This document shows, piece by piece, positions 38,300-51,049 of a stretch of DNA of 64,000 nt. Source of the DNA: Heterocephalus glaber (Eukaryota > Chordata > Mammalia > Rodentia > Bathyergidae); contig NW_004624741.1 in NCBI RefSeq assembly GCF_000247695.1, positions 33,160,858 through 33,224,857 of the forward strand, written 5' to 3'. Position numbers and translations under genes: made by a program. Under the pieces are notes generated by a model. It had not been told where the DNA came from, did no database searches, and saw only the letters and a program-made list of their open reading frames with translations. Each line of letters begins with the position of its first letter. Positions within the stretch are counted from its first letter, which is position 1.

Positions 38300-38455
38300 T
38301 GTTTGTTTGTTTCGAGACAGAGTCTCACTATGTAGTTCAAGCTGGCCTTGAACGCACTATGTAACCCAGGTTGGCCTGAGAATTGTGGTCATCCTCTTGC
38401 CTCAGCCTCCCAAGTGCTGGGATTACAGGCGTGCACCACCACACCTGGCTCAATT
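38300..38455 (-). repeat. B1 SINE
   Basis: Antisense B1: GAGACAGAGTCTCACTATGT, AGCTGGCCTTGAACGCACTA, GGTTGGCCTGAGAATTGTGG, CCTCCCAAGTGCTGGGATTA, CACCACCACACCTGGCT. It is well preserved and includes a short internal duplication of the AGTTCAAGCTGG/ACCCAGGTTGG kind. Confidence 0.93.
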
Positions 38456-38459
38456 TTGA

Positions 38460-39120
38460 AAGCATATGTAACCGTAAGAATCATTGTTGTGAGACATTGA
38501 CTTAGTGTCTATTATGTTCCACAACATTCTTCCTCCTATCATCTTGGGGGTATGTGAATACCTGGCTTTCAGATCAGCTTAGAAAAATCCTCTACTGAGA
38601 ATTAAATCAGAAATATTAACAAAGGTAAATATTCAAATTCAGAAATGAGCTAATCCTTGTTAAATCTCTGTCCTATTTATATTCCCTTTACTTATTTTGT
38701 GCTGGTTACTGTGTCCTGTATTCAGATTGTTTGAACATTGTTTTTTAAATATTACCATGCCCTCTCTTCACAACCTGGAATCTGTTCTCTAATCTCTCTT
38801 CTTAGTAAAACTTTCTATGAGGCAGCTCTCAAACCCCAGCAGCTACCCTACTCCCCACATTAGTATTTAAAGTACTTAGCAGAATTATAACATTTAATAA
38901 ATTATATTTTACTGTGTTTGTTATATGTTGTTTGTTTCTTATTGCTAGAATAAAATGTCTAGTAAAGTAGAAAATAAATTGTTTAGTTCACTCATATATC
39001 CGTAGTTCCTGGATTAGTAACTAGTACCACACATACCATGACTAATTTTTGAATGATAAACACATCCTTTCTTATAACCCAGATGGATCCTAGCCTACAA
39101 GAAATGAGGTAAATAAAGAA
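38460..39120. other. Intergenic region
   Basis: No gene or repeat was recognised. Confidence 0.4.
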
Positions 39121-39131
39121 TGCACACAGAA

Positions 39132-39222
39132 AGGGACGGGAATTTAGCTCAGTGGTTCTGCCAGCTGCCTCACAAGTCCAAGGACCTGAGTTCAATCCCC
39201 GGTACCAAAAAAAAATAGTAAT
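39132..39222 (+). repeat. ID-type SINE
   Basis: GGGACGGGAATTTAGCTCAG to GTTCAATCCCCGGTACC plus an A tail. CACACAGAA flanks it at 39123-39131 and 39227-39235 as the target duplication. Confidence 0.93.
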
Positions 39223-39238
39223 AATCCACACAGAAGAT

Positions 39239-39301
39239 GGTATACACACACACACATGCAGGCATGTATGCACACACACTTTTACACACATAAATACACA
39301 C
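39239..39301. repeat. (CA)n-rich microsatellite
   Basis: Interrupted CA and CACACACATGCA-type repeats. Confidence 0.85.
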
Positions 39302-39711
39302 AATCTGAATGTTCATATGTCAATTGATTACTTAAAATAAATATACATAATTATAAATACCTCATGAAAAATGTAAAAATAAAGTTAAAATGAAACAAAA
39401 TAAATCTGCTCTTCTTATTTTCCTCTCTAGTCAAGTTCATCAAAATAGAAATAATAAAATACAACACATGGAAAATAGCTGTGAATGGAATTATTCTCAA
39501 TTATTCTACACTAAAAAAATCTTAAAAGTAGCTTCACTGAAATTTCAGTGAGTCCATTCTTTAAGTAGCATATTCAAAATCTATATTTTTGAGTGCACAT
39601 TCTAAAATCTTAATTAGTATTTCATGAACTTTGATTTCTGGTATAAGAAACAGATAAAAAGTTGAGTATGCAATGAGAATATATAATTAGAATTACTCTT
39701 TTATGTATTCA

Positions 39712-39800
39712 CTCATTCATTCATTGAACAAATATTTATGACAAGCTTCCCTGGAGCCAGGTACTGGCTTAATATTGGGAATAGGAGAGAGAATGCACCT
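39712..39800 (+). repeat. Possible L2-type relic
   Basis: ACTCATTCATTCATTGAACA, AATATTTATGACAAGC and AGCCAGGTACTGGCTTAATA follow the common old-LINE phrase 'attcaacaaatatttattgagcac..gccaggcactg'. Confidence 0.45.
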
Positions 39801-39949
39801 TTGTTCATTAGTTTATATTTAAAGGAGGGTGCAAAATACCAATATTATTTTCTAGTAATTTTTAAAAGGATGTAAGTAGAGGTTTTTTTACTCCTTTACT
39901 TTCTTCTCTTTTATCTTTATTTTCATCTTTTTTTTCTACCCCACTACTT

Positions 39950-40148
39950 CTGCAAAATTCATTAAGTTTATTGGTACATTTTAGGCATACATTATGAACA
40001 CATTCATCATAGGGAATTACCTGATATATCTTGGTGCTTATTTTTTTCCATTCCCTTTTTCTCCCTTCAACCCCACCACTTCTTCCTATTTACAAAGATT
40101 TGGTTTCCTTTTTTTCTTTATTTTCTCATTTTTTTCCCATGTCTGTGT
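39950..40148 (-). repeat. L1 3'UTR fragment
   Basis: TTTATTGGTACATTTTAGGC and ATACATTATGAACACATTCA, then a long pyrimidine-rich tract. This is the antisense of the L1 3' end at 62040-62215, including the TTTACAAAGATTTGG block that mirrors AGTCTTTGTAAA there. Confidence 0.75.
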
Positions 40149-40149
40149 G

Positions 40150-40345
40150 TGTGCGTGTGTGTGATCCTGGTGATTTTAACCAGGGCCATCACACTGAGCT
40201 CCGTACCCAACCAATCCCCTCCCCTTTTTGTTTTGAGACAGGGTCAGTTGCTAGGCTGAGCAGTCTGGGCTGGGTCCTGGATCCTTTTGCTTCAGCCCTC
40301 TAAAATGCTGTGATTATAGAGGTGTGCCACTATGCCTGGCATGAA
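40150..40345 (-). repeat. Composite B1-ID SINE
   Basis: A GT-rich stretch and an eroded ID half (CCTGGTGATTTTAACCAGGG, CATCACACTGAGCTCCGTAC) precede an antisense B1 half (TTTTGAGACAGGGTCAGTTG, CAGCCCTCTAAAATGCTGTG, GGTGTGCCACTATGCCTGGC). It lies at the end of an L1 fragment. Confidence 0.75.
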
Positions 40346-40349
40346 GCTA

Positions 40350-41165
40350 TCATTGTTAAGTACAGAGGTCAGACAAGGTCACAGTAAGATTTGTGAGATA
40401 AGAAGTGAGTATATTCAATATCTTGGGGGGGAAGTGAGTTTGCTACAAGGGATGAGCAAAGACATTGATTCTGAAGTAGAAGTTCACAATTCTTATGCAC
40501 AAGCCACTCTGATGGAGGTGAAATGGTGCACACTTTCTAAAGCTCTGTGCCAAAATATGGCAAGAAAAAAATATATAGGATGGATAGCACCTGTTGACCT
40601 TCATTTTGATGGAAAGAAAGAAGTAGGGAGTTGGTATGGATATATCTGTCTATATCTTTCAGAGTTGTATTTATGCCATTAAATGAGCATGTCATAGGGC
40701 AATAAAGAAGCACAGAGCCACATGGGTAGAGTGTTTTTGTGTACACATTCATTAAGAAATAACTGATGAATACTTTCAAGTCAATGTCATTGTAAAACTT
40801 CAATCCTTTGAAGTCTTTCAAGGATATAGCAATGAAATACTTCAATCAATGCTCCAAATATCAGTACAAACAACTACAGAAGCTGCTTGGGACACTAACT
40901 ATTTCCCTGTCTCAAATGTATCCTTCTTCAGATATCCCTGTGTGCCAGGTGGAAAGCTCATGTCTGTGGAGTGGACTTGGTTCTGAAGAGTCAGGGCATC
41001 TGCAGGGACAGCGAGTGCCTGACTTTAATTTTATAAATTTAGGTCATTTAAAACACAACCCTATTTGTAGGATGTTATATTTTTCTACCAATCTATCTTA
41101 CTAGGTTTGTTATTGATAGTTTCTTTAAAGAGAGTATTCACAAAAAGAACATTTACCTAAACCCT
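40350..41165. other. Intergenic region with unrecognised open frames
   Basis: A 116-codon frame (40332-40682, beginning inside SINE sequence) and a 98-codon frame (40808-41104) are present. Neither resembles a family I know. Both overlap an opposing frame, so they are probably chance. Confidence 0.4.
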
Positions 41166-41169
41166 CATG

Positions 41170-41240
41170 CCAAAGGGCTGGGGTTGTAGCTTAGTTGTAT
41201 GGCGCATGGTCAATACCTGGAAGCAAAACAAAAAAGCCAT
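41170..41240 (+). repeat. ID-like SINE, internally deleted
   Basis: AGGGCTGGGGTTGTAGCTTA, GTTGTATGGCGCATGGTCAA, TACCTGGAAGCAAAACAAAA. The middle part, between the A box and B box, is missing. Confidence 0.65.
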
Positions 41241-41289
41241 CTCTTGCCAAAATTGCATTTAATAAATACAATCATCAATTTGTTTTATT

Positions 41290-41490
41290 TCTGTCATACT
41301 AAGAATTAAATTCAAGGCCTTATGCACACTAGCCCACTGAGCTACTTCCCAAGCCCTTTTTATTGTTTATAATTATTTTGAAATTTGACATAGGGTCTTG
41401 TTAATTTGCTGAGGATGGTGGTGAACTTGTAATCCTCTTGTCTCAGCCTCCTGAGAAGCTGTGATAACAGGCAAGCAGAAACACGCTAGC
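41290..41490 (-). repeat. Composite B1-ID SINE
   Basis: An antisense ID half (CTAAGAATTAAATTCAAGGC, CCCACTGAGCTACTTCCCAA) is followed by an antisense B1 half (TTGACATAGGGTCTTGTTAA, CTTGTCTCAGCCTCCTGAGA). Confidence 0.75.
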
Positions 41491-41499
41491 AAATGTATT

Positions 41500-43870
41500 T
41501 TTCATATCACTTAATTCCTACCCAAACCATGATTTACATTGCCAAAGTTTTCTCAGAGAACTATATTTTACTAGTTAGTTTGAATCAAGAACCAAACCAA
41601 TCTGGTTGCAATTCCTAAATTATCCTTATTATGTAACTATTTTCTGTGTAAGTGTGTACACATACTCCTTTAAGCAAATTTAGGAGAAAAAAATGGACCA
41701 CTGAAAGAATGTTTCATTCTCTACATGTGGCTTACATTTAGTGTCATTTAACTCGTTTCTGTACCAATAATTTAAAAGGACATTCTGATAAATAATCTTC
41801 ATTTGTTCAGGTTCATTCTTTAATTTTCTTTCTGGCAAGCCCTCTAGAACTTTTGAATCCTGCCAGGTGTGTGCCATGCACATGTTGACAGTCAGTTTTC
41901 AATGAGGTTTGTTCTGGTCTATAGATTCAGGAACTGTCACTTCATTTATTCATATTGAAATATCCCACTAACTTTTTGCCTAATGATTTTTAAAATAAAT
42001 TCTATAATTCCATTTTTAAAATATTTTATTGGTAGTTCTAAAATCCTGATTTTCTAATTCTATACATTTTCTGTGGTGATTTCCTCTGAACTTCCTCTCA
42101 TTATTTGTTGAGTGATGTGAAGATACAATTTATAGAGGAAAGATACATTAAATACTTGTTTCTTTTGCTTACTCATTTTCAGAACAACCAGTCACTATAC
42201 CGGTATCTATAATAATAATGGTTTATTTATTTTGTTTTTAGTATCCAGACTTAAACATATTTGATAGTTTTAAATCAATTGCAGTCAATATGCATTTTCC
42301 ATTATTATTTTCTAACTAAAAACCAGTGACAAGCATGTCATATACCCCGAAATATATCTTCAAGGCTCTCTTGAAGGTATGAATAACACTCCAGCTTTCC
42401 GGAAAATTAAACCTCTCAATGTTCATCTTGCAATCATCCTGATCTTCACCTCAAATCTGACATTTATTCAAGAATTCTTAGTTCTGGACAGGAAAATTTT
42501 CTTCTTAGAGAAAATTTGAGGAATAAGGATTTTCATTGCTATTAGTTAGCATTTTTAGTATACTTATTTGAAGAGGGAAAAGATAACTTCAACCTAAATT
42601 TCTAACATGAAAATATTGTTAATTACTTTTTCTTACTTTAAATTATTAACCCCTTTCTCATATACTAGAAACCTTAGTCAGTAAATTATTGATTTATGAC
42701 TATTTATTTTTCTTGTTTCATTCCATTTTTTCTATCTGTATTAGTATTCTTAAATTTGCCTCTACCTTCCCACATTTTATCATAAAAACTATCTCTAAAT
42801 CTTGTCTTTTCTCTCTTAAGAGTAAGTTGTGAGCACACTGTAACAGTTTGTAAACAAATGTTTCTTCTCTTTCCCTTTATACAGTTGAATATTTCTTTAT
42901 TTTGGCCTATAATTTATGCAGTCACAGGTCTGTTTCTGATATGTGATGCCTATGGATTTTTTACTTCTATTCATTTATTATTTTTTCTTTGGCATAGATG
43001 TGCAGACCAGCGCATGCTTTAGGAGTGATTACATCATATGTAACATTGCTAGTGCTTTAGACGTCCTCCTATAGGTTAAGCATTTGTTCCCTTCTTGCTT
43101 AAAATTGTGTCTTCTGACTTCATTTACAGGAGATATCATTAAATTTATGAATCAAAGCCATGCTGATAGATGAGAAATAATAGATCCAGGAATTTTTCAT
43201 TTCCATTTTTATTTCAAGTCAGGTTAAACAACACTTCATATGTTTAAATTCTTTTCATATTTTGTATACAGACTAATGAATTAAATGTTATATCTTTTTC
43301 CATAGGACTGTCATTTTTCCTCTGTTTTAAAAGTGCAGTGATCTTTTTAGTGTTTTCATTTGCCATTTTAATTTATTTTCCATCATATCAATGAAGAAAT
43401 TTTTATATTCATGAAATCCTGGTTGTAAACTTTGATTTAGCATTGTATTTTGATGTGTGAAATAAAAGGTATAATGTCATCTTATACATATACAGCTAAT
43501 TTTTAATAATAGAAACTTAAAATTTATTTAAAATTATTCAGTGTTAGCCTTCTTGCCAAAATTTACTTTGATTTAAGAGTGTTCAACATCAGATATTTAT
43601 GTTTAGTCATTTACAAAAATGTTCATACATAAATCTTGATGTGTGATTCCCCAATATTCTCAGATAAAATATTTATGATATTTATCTTGTATAATCTAGA
43701 TCACCAATCCCTAGAGAGATTTCCAGACCTGAGAATTCTGGAATTGCAAACTTCTGAGTAGTAATATGCAAGTGCTATGTAGAAATACTGAAATGACTCT
43801 AATCATTGTGGTTTCTGAAAGAGAAAATTAATTTCTATACCTTTCTCATACTAAAAGCACAAGTACTATA
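41500..43870. other. AT-rich intergenic region
   Basis: No gene, RNA gene or clear repeat was recognised over about 2.4 kb of very AT-rich sequence. Confidence 0.45.
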
Positions 43871-43881
43871 GAGAAAGGGTG

Positions 43882-44000
43882 TAGAGCTGGATATGGTGGT
43901 ACACAAGACTGTGTAAACCCAGCACTTGGGAGCCTGAGGCAGGAGGATCTCAAGTTCAAGACCAGTGTGGGCTACATACAGAGTTAAAAGCCAGTCACAT
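43882..44000 (+). repeat. B1 SINE
   Basis: GAGCTGGATATGGTGGTACA, CCCAGCACTTGGGAGCCTGA, GGCAGGAGGATCTCAAGTTC, AGACCAGTGTGGGCTACATA. The 3' end is shortened. Confidence 0.9.
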
Positions 44001-44004
44001 GGAA

Positions 44005-44420
44005 AATTTAAAACATTTTGTAAAATTAAAAGGTATTTGGAATTAAAGTCCTTTTTAAGGTCATGCCTGCTATTTCTCTACTCTTTATGTGTTTGTGTCA
44101 TCATTCACCTGTAGATGGATTTGTCATTATCCTGTGTGCTTCTCCACATGAAATGAGTGTTTCATTTGCCAGAATTTCTATTCATTCTGTTCACAGAACT
44201 CATAGAATGAAGGTGTCTGAAAAGAAGGACTTCCCCTTTTATTGTACATTATATCCACCTGCATCTCCCAGAATGTCACATACTACAGTGGCACTGCACA
44301 AATAACTTTTAAAACCAGGGACATATTATCACACAAATGAACAAATCAGGAAAGTACTTTCTGTTACAAGTTACCATGATTTTTCAATACCTGCATCACC
44401 ATACTTTAGAATCTATTGTG
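44005..44420. other. Intergenic region
   Basis: An 80-codon frame at 44063-44305 is unrecognised and probably not coding. Confidence 0.4.
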
Positions 44421-44430
44421 CTGTCTACTG

Positions 44431-44441
44431 GTGTGTGTGTG

Positions 44442-44473
<32 letters not shown>
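44431..44473. repeat. (GT)n microsatellite
   Basis: Two GT runs separated by a single TT. Confidence 0.96.
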
Positions 44474-44474
<1 letters not shown>

Positions 44475-44679
44475 TACTTCAAAGAAATAGAGTGAGCCGA
44501 AATCTTATAGAATTCATCCTAGTATTAAATTTCTTTGGCTTTTTCATAGAATTTGTATTTATCATTTCAAACATCACAGTCATGGATTATAAAACCATAC
44601 AGCCATCTGCTATACCTTTTGGGAACCTATAATTTGTTCTCATTATGTGTTAGGGTTGCAAACTTCTCCAGGGATTGAT

Positions 44680-45619
44680 TCAGTGCAAAGGAACTTTTGT
44701 GTCTACAACCTTCTGGAAGGCATCCTTTACATCTTTATTCCTCAGGCTGTAGATCAGGGGATTCAGCATGGGGTTGACAATGGTGTAAACCACAGAGGCC
44801 ACTTTCACAGTGTGCCTGGAGTCCTTAGAGTTTGGCACACAGTAGAGGGAGAGGATGGTGCCTTGGAAGATGGTGATGGCAGTCATTCGGGAGGCACAGG
44901 TGGAGAAGGCTTTGCAACATCCATTGGCAGAGGGGATTTTTATCACAGTCACAGAAATGAACTCATAGGAGGTGAGGATAATCAGCAGAGTACTCACCTC
45001 ACTGAATGTGCCAAACCCAAGCAGCAGCTGCTGAGGAATGCATATGTCCGAGGCCAAGACAGCAATGAGGGACTCGTATTCACAGAAAAAAGTGGTTGAT
45101 TACATTAAATTCAGTGAAGCTAAACTGAAGAGCATAGCAAAGTAGCACCAAGGGGCAAAACATAGCCCAGAAATAGGATCCAGCCACCAGCAGAGCACAG
45201 AGCCTCCATGACATGGCAACCATGTACAGCAGGGTGTTATGGATGGCCACAAAGTGGTAGTAGGCCATGACTGCCAACAAGAAATAGCTGGACACCACAG
45301 ATAAGCAGGACAGGTAGAACTGCCACATGCAGCTCCAGTAGAAGACCCTTTTGTCTTCCATGACCAGGTTGTCAAGCAGCTTGAGAGTCATGATGGAAGA
45401 ATAGCAAAAGTCAATGAAAGAAAGGTGACTAATGAAAAAGTACATGGGGGTGTGAAGTATGGGATGAAACCAAATAATTGCTATCATCCCAAGGTTCCCT
45501 ACCACTGTGATAATGTACATGATCAGGAACACGAGGAAGAGAGGAATCTGAAGGGCTGGGTAATCTGTGAAACCTAGGAGGGCAAAGGTGATCTCCACAC
45601 TCAGAGTTCTTATGGCCAT
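44680..45619 (-). pseudogene. OR5D14: Olfactory receptor pseudogene, OR5D14-like, one frameshift
   Basis: The best-preserved OR here. From the likely start at 45619 it reads MAIRTLSVEITFALLGFTDY, PALQIPLFLVFLIMYIITVV, GNLGMIAII, LHTPMYFFISHLSFIDFCYS, CALLVAGSYFWAMFCPLVLL and NVINHFF. After a one-base shift it continues [72 protein letters not shown] and [11 protein letters not shown]. These segments match what I recall of human OR5D14. The frameshift is an extra T in the six-T run at about 45087-45095; otherwise the frame is open. Against recent function, DRY reads YYHF, the following Cys is His, and the N-terminal glycosylation Asn is Thr. The frame also extends upstream to 45703, where it does not look like receptor sequence. 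A single-base error in a T run cannot be excluded, but the lost DRY argues for a real pseudogene. Confidence 0.9.
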
Positions 45620-45719
45620 CAGTGAAGTTTCTTTCACTGGGGGCATTTCAGAAGAAATTTGTTCCTGTAAAATATAGATGTATGGAAGTAAGTGACCATT
45701 CATTCCATCATGACTTCTT

Positions 45720-47500
45720 GTAAGTATAACAGTCAGAGAACTGATGGGAAATGTCTGTGCATAAATACATCAACAAGGGAAGAGCCTGTAAAAATTGTGA
45801 AATATTTTCTTTAAAGAACAATACATATACATTTTGTTAATTTAGGTAAATCAATTAAATTCATTGAGAAAATGTGTTTCTAGTCTAAGAATTCAGCAAA
45901 ATATTATAGGACTGTAAAAGTTTAGCATTTCTATTTCAGCAATTCTTAGTCCAGAAAAGCTACTTCTCTTGTTAATTATCTTACAAAAAAGTCCCAAGAA
46001 GTGTAAGGTAAGAGTTCTCACAAGAATATTTCTCATTCTTATGAGAAGTCTATACACCACTTTATTGTGAATATTCACAGAACAGCAAATTTAAGGTTTT
46101 CTTTATGACGTGGTTGTCATGGACCTAAGGCTCAACATTTCCATGAGTGGTAACTTCTTTGACTGTTATTGGGCTCAGAATTGGATAACGCTTACAGGGC
46201 CTTAACCAAAAAGGAATATCAAACAGGATCCTGGATACAGTATCAGGAAAATAACATTTTCATAATTTCACAGTAAACTTGAATGAAGTTACATGCTACA
46301 GTGAAACAGGCCACCCCTTTCCGTTTTTCTGTAGACTGAATATAACTGGAGCACCAAGGTTGTTATAGCTACATATATTTCCCCAGGGACTCTAGCTCTG
46401 GAGAATCACCTCCAAATTATTCCTTGTTAGCATCAACAGGCAAGGTAGGTCTCTTATGCCACATTTAATGGCTAGAATTTACTCCAAATTACAGAGAATT
46501 ATAGCATGAAATTAAATTTCAGGCTTTGTTTGAACATGACTAAAATGCCCTCCATAATTTAAGAAAAGATAAAACTTAAATCCTACTGGCAAAATTGAGT
46601 CAGCCTGGGGATTTTGTGTGGGAGAGTAGATGGAAAGATTGGAGGCTATTAGACCTCCTCGGTGAGAAACTGAGAAGAAAGAGAGAATGCAAGAGTGAAG
46701 CAGCTGACACAGCTGCTTGCAGGGGAAAGTAAAAACACCCAGATCCTGTTGTTGACCTGGAAAAGTACCATGGAGGGCAGAAGATAGATGGATCCTGTGT
46801 AACTCTAATTGCTTGCACCCTATCGGAGTGAACAAAACCAAGGTGCACCAGTTACTCAGGTGTCTCTCAATGGTAGACAAGAACCCCCTGGCCCTCCATG
46901 TTTTAATCTGATCCTGTGTCTTATTTTCCCCCCCGTCACCTCTTGGTCAGATTTGAACTCGTAGGCTGATTCCTACAATTTTGAACATAGCAGATGGGAA
47001 CCATAGGCAAGCTGCTTCTACCTATCTATAGCAGTTACCCATGAAGCTGTCCTTTTTGAGTAAATCTCAATTCAAAAGGGGAATTTATATCCAGTTCAGT
47101 TTACAACATAAGCTGCTGCTAGAGCATAAAACTAGGCATATCTCATTGTCTTTGATTTTTACTGGATTGCTGGAAGTTGTTCAGAATGTTGGATAGGCCA
47201 CATGATCAATTACTGGTCAGAGCTTTATTGTTATAAAATTATACAATAACTCCCTCTGTAGATAATTACTTGGGTTTTGAGAAACAGCTTGGATGTTTTA
47301 ACAGACCTACTCAACAGTGAATGCTTGTTCTCAAGGCACTTATTTGCCATGCAAACTTCACTTTCTTTCATGAGCAGGTATTATCTCTCCCACCATTCTA
47401 TAAAATCGGACATCTTCAGTCATCAGCTGCACTCTGGTTCTTGAAGACACAAGTAAACCAAATGACAATGTAGCAAAATGTCCATGGCCCATACGTTTTT
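45720..47500. other. Intergenic region 5' of the OR5D14-like pseudogene
   Basis: The 46590-47100 part is less AT-rich, with open frames on one strand (46512-46880). I recognise no family, and an old retroelement is possible. Confidence 0.4.
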
Positions 47501-47559
47501 GCTTTCTTTCCTCCTTCCAGCTTGAACTGGTGCCCTCATGGGACATGCCTTGTCACAGC

Positions 47560-47900
47560 TTGTACGTGGAAGGAAAGATTGGGGCATTCTTTTCAGAATT
47601 TCTGTGGTGCTAGGCATAAGTGCAGGCAATGTATTTGATACTTCTTGGACTCCTGACCCTGCAGCCTATCTTTTAATCTCTAACCATGAATTCCAGAAAG
47701 TTTGGGGCTTGTGGCCCTAAAAATTCCCTTATCTCTGTATATCCACCTCATACATGCCTTTGGCCAGCACCCCCCACACACACACAGCTGTATGCCTTAA
47801 GTAATAAATAAAATATTTTCATTTTACACTTGAAACAAAGTTTAAGTCATTTTTGATTGGTGCCATTGATACAGGGATTTAGACCAACTTCTGTCAATTT
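47560..47900 (+). repeat. Possible degraded LTR-type sequence
   Basis: A CACACACA-containing tract is followed by GTAATAAATAAAATATTTTC (polyadenylation-like), then about 40 bp later GATTGGTGCCATTGATACAG, which loosely resembles an LTR end followed by a tRNA primer-binding site. No partner LTR or coding sequence was found, so this is tentative. Confidence 0.22.
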
Positions 47901-47909
47901 CCTGACTTA

Positions 47910-49400
47910 ATGAGCCTCCTCTACCCTTGTAACCTTCATGTGCATAGGGAGCAGCCACAGTGTCTTTAACATAACTAACCACTCTCCTTTTGCTAAGGGG
48001 AGGTTAGTTTAAGTAATAGAGAGGTTTTTTTTTTTCAAAAAAATTAATGTCCCAGAATGAGTACATGCAGATACCTTGGCTTTATTCATGTTTCCTGATT
48101 GTCTTTTGCAATGCTTGTCTTCATCTCTAGAGCTAATGGGTTAATTGATGTGTTAATTCTTGTTCATGCCAACTAGCTTTTTGCCCACATGCCTCTCCAG
48201 AGTTTAAATGTTCAGAGAAGTTTTCACAGTTACCATGTGGTCATCAGATCCTGCCCACCTGCACCTCCAATGTCACTACCATTCTCTCCATAACACATCA
48301 ATGTGGGAAGCTTAGGCCACATCAAGAAAGTAGGCTCTGTGTCCTGCATGTGTTCTTACTGTGGTGAATGCACAGAATTGTACCATGAGCCATGAGAAGG
48401 TGAGAGACCCCTGTGAGAGTTGACAGACTTGAATATATTTCAGAATTGAATGATTTTTTTTAAGGGTGCTTTTAAACAATTTATTTAACTGAAATGCCAT
48501 AAACTGACTTCCATTGAATTGAATGAATTTTTAAACTACATTTCCATGAAATGATGTTTAAATCTATTCAAATACCATCTTATGATCATATTCATCCATT
48601 TCCATGAAAAATTAATAATTTGATCCCTCCATACCCCCTTACACAAGTTGTGCCCTTTCATAGCAGTAGTGAGTTATTTTAAATGTAAAAAGTAATTTAT
48701 TTGAAAACTACTGATTTTGATCATCTCTGCTAAGAGAGAAATTCTGATTATTTGATAAGACACGGCTGGGTTAAAAGTAAATAAATAGTTTACATGAAAA
48801 AAATTAGCAAGTACATGAAAATATTATTGAAACAACAGAATAGATAATTTGGGAAACCATTTGCACCTCTCCCCATCTTTTCTTTTTCTATCTTCCAATT
48901 TCTCCACATTGGCAAATATAGACTATGAGTTTTCCATAGGAGAGGAAACGTGCCATATCTCAGCTTCCCTACCTGACTTATTCCATTTATACTACTAGTT
49001 TATCTGAGTTCTTTGAAAAGAAAGTTTTGTATTAATATCTGCTTGGTGCTTATTTGTAAAAGAGAACCTTTTTTGTTGATGTCTTGCACTCTGAGTAACT
49101 ACTTTGAGAAGATACATACGTAGTGTAAAAAAAAGCAGTAAATAAACATACCTTTGATATCATGGGATGGATCCTAAAGATAGATTCCAGCTGTGTATGA
49201 TGAGGAAATAACCCTAAATGTACATCCAATGGTAAAAGAAAAGCCGCTGCATTTATTGAAGACGTCAGACACTTTCTGACACTGACCTGTCCCGACTTCG
49301 TATTCCAATCTACTTTGATATTTCCCTTATCTCCTAATACAATCCTTTCAGATAAACTCAACTTTTGTATTCTAAACAAGAAACTTTCTTCCTGTGTAAA
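47910..49400. other. Intergenic region
   Basis: No gene was recognised. A 132-codon minus-strand frame (49050-49448) is rich in Ser/Leu/Phe and has no family resemblance; it is probably chance. Confidence 0.4.
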
Positions 49401-50377
49401 AATAAAAAAAAATAACAAGTAGACTTTAAGAACCTCAGAGTCATTCATTTTTTTTCTTTTGTTGTTTCTATCATTGCTGAAGTAATAAAAATGACAAATT
49501 ATAGAACTAAGTCATTTTTGCCATTTTTTACATGATTGAGAGTGTCTGAGTCACAGAGTTGTATTGGAATTCTCAAACCAGAGAAAATGACATGCAGTCC
49601 ATAATACATACACAGTCTGGTTTTCTGAATCTAAATATATTTGCACAGCTTATGAAAATATTTACTTACAGCTGTAAGGAAACCACACAGTGAAGATGCT
49701 AAGAAATTGGTATCATCACACAAATTCCTTAACTGAAACTTTCGTGACATTTTGGAAAAATATAGACTATTACCGTTTAATACACTATGCATATTCTTCT
49801 GGAATTGAAATGAAAGTATGTTTTGAAATGGTTTACCAATTGCTCAAATTGTAATGAAGTATAGAAACATAGGATGATATTTACTGATGATAGTAAGTCT
49901 AAGGGAAACTGAAATTATAGTGACGAATTTTAAGCAAATGAAGAGCCCTAAATTAAGGCAAGAAGATTGGTCAAGGTGTCAATGAATTCGGGTAAAAAAT
50001 CATGCAGGCAGCAATGAGAAATTAGAGAAAAAATGAAGTGGACTTCTAATGTAATAATAAATGCTCAATTCTAAACTTTGTCAAAAAAGTTCTAGATTTG
50101 TAAGCATGAGGGTCACGATTTACCAAAGGTTCAGGGACAAGCTTTTGTATAGGAGGGGATTGAGGTAGAAATACTAATTTTAGATTTTAGCTGGTATACA
50201 TATACACAGTGCAAGAAACTAAAATTTCCTGCAATGATTTTATCTTAGCCTGGATAGATTTTCCTGAGATAGTGAGTGTAATTTTTACTACAATCATCAG
50301 TTCAAGATGGTCAACATCTTATAAAAATATGGAGTAGAATACTTAAGATATGATTTAACCAGTGTGAGAAAGCAGAT

Positions 50378-50378
<1 letters not shown>

Positions 50379-50417
<39 letters not shown>

Positions 50418-50432
50418 CAGACAGACAGACAT
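50379..50432. repeat. (GA)n(GACA)n microsatellite
   Basis: About 19 GA units, then GGCAGACAGACAGACA. Confidence 0.95.
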
Positions 50433-51049
50433 AGAATGGTTACTCAGGATGAAGTAAGGCTAAATAAAGTATCTTAAAATATTTGAAAAGTCTATATTGT
50501 GAGAGTGAGTCAGTCTTTTTATTTTTCTTTGAAACAAAACAAACATTTCAGTTAAGAACCAAATGATAAAAAAGTCAACACTAATAAAGGACTCCCTAAA
50601 ATACATGTTTAAATGTATAATTGATTATTTTAATTAGTGGTGCTTCTTTCAATGATAAGCTTTGAAAAGAGTGCTTTTAGATGCAGGAAAAGAAGGTCTA
50701 AGGTGAAAAACATGGGCTGTATACTTGTTGCTTATGAAAATGAAACACAAGACATAAAAGCATTGAGGAATTCTCTGCTTTTAAGTTGTGCCATTTCTTT
50801 ATTGGTCTTGTTCAGCAGCTCTTCAGAAAGACAGTTTCGTTACTCTGAGGATGTTTGCTCTTACTCCCTCAGGAATTCTGTCTCTATGTCAATGTGCAGG
50901 ACATTTACTCACACAGGTCAGTGGGCTTCCATTCAGCAGTAGCAGATGTGACCTTAGAAATCTGAACTGGTCCGGTGTGTCACAATAGAAATAACATGGG
51001 TGCCTGAACACAAGTGCAGTCTGAAGATTGGTGTCTGGAATTAGGAGGG

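Noticed and set aside
44647..45099. 150-codon plus-strand open frame
   Set aside because: Antisense shadow of the OR5D14-like receptor on the minus strand.
50637..50942. 101-codon plus-strand frame with a hydrophobic segment
   Set aside because: No recognised family and overlapping alternative frames. It lies in a duplicated non-coding flank, and I saw no matching frame in the other unit.
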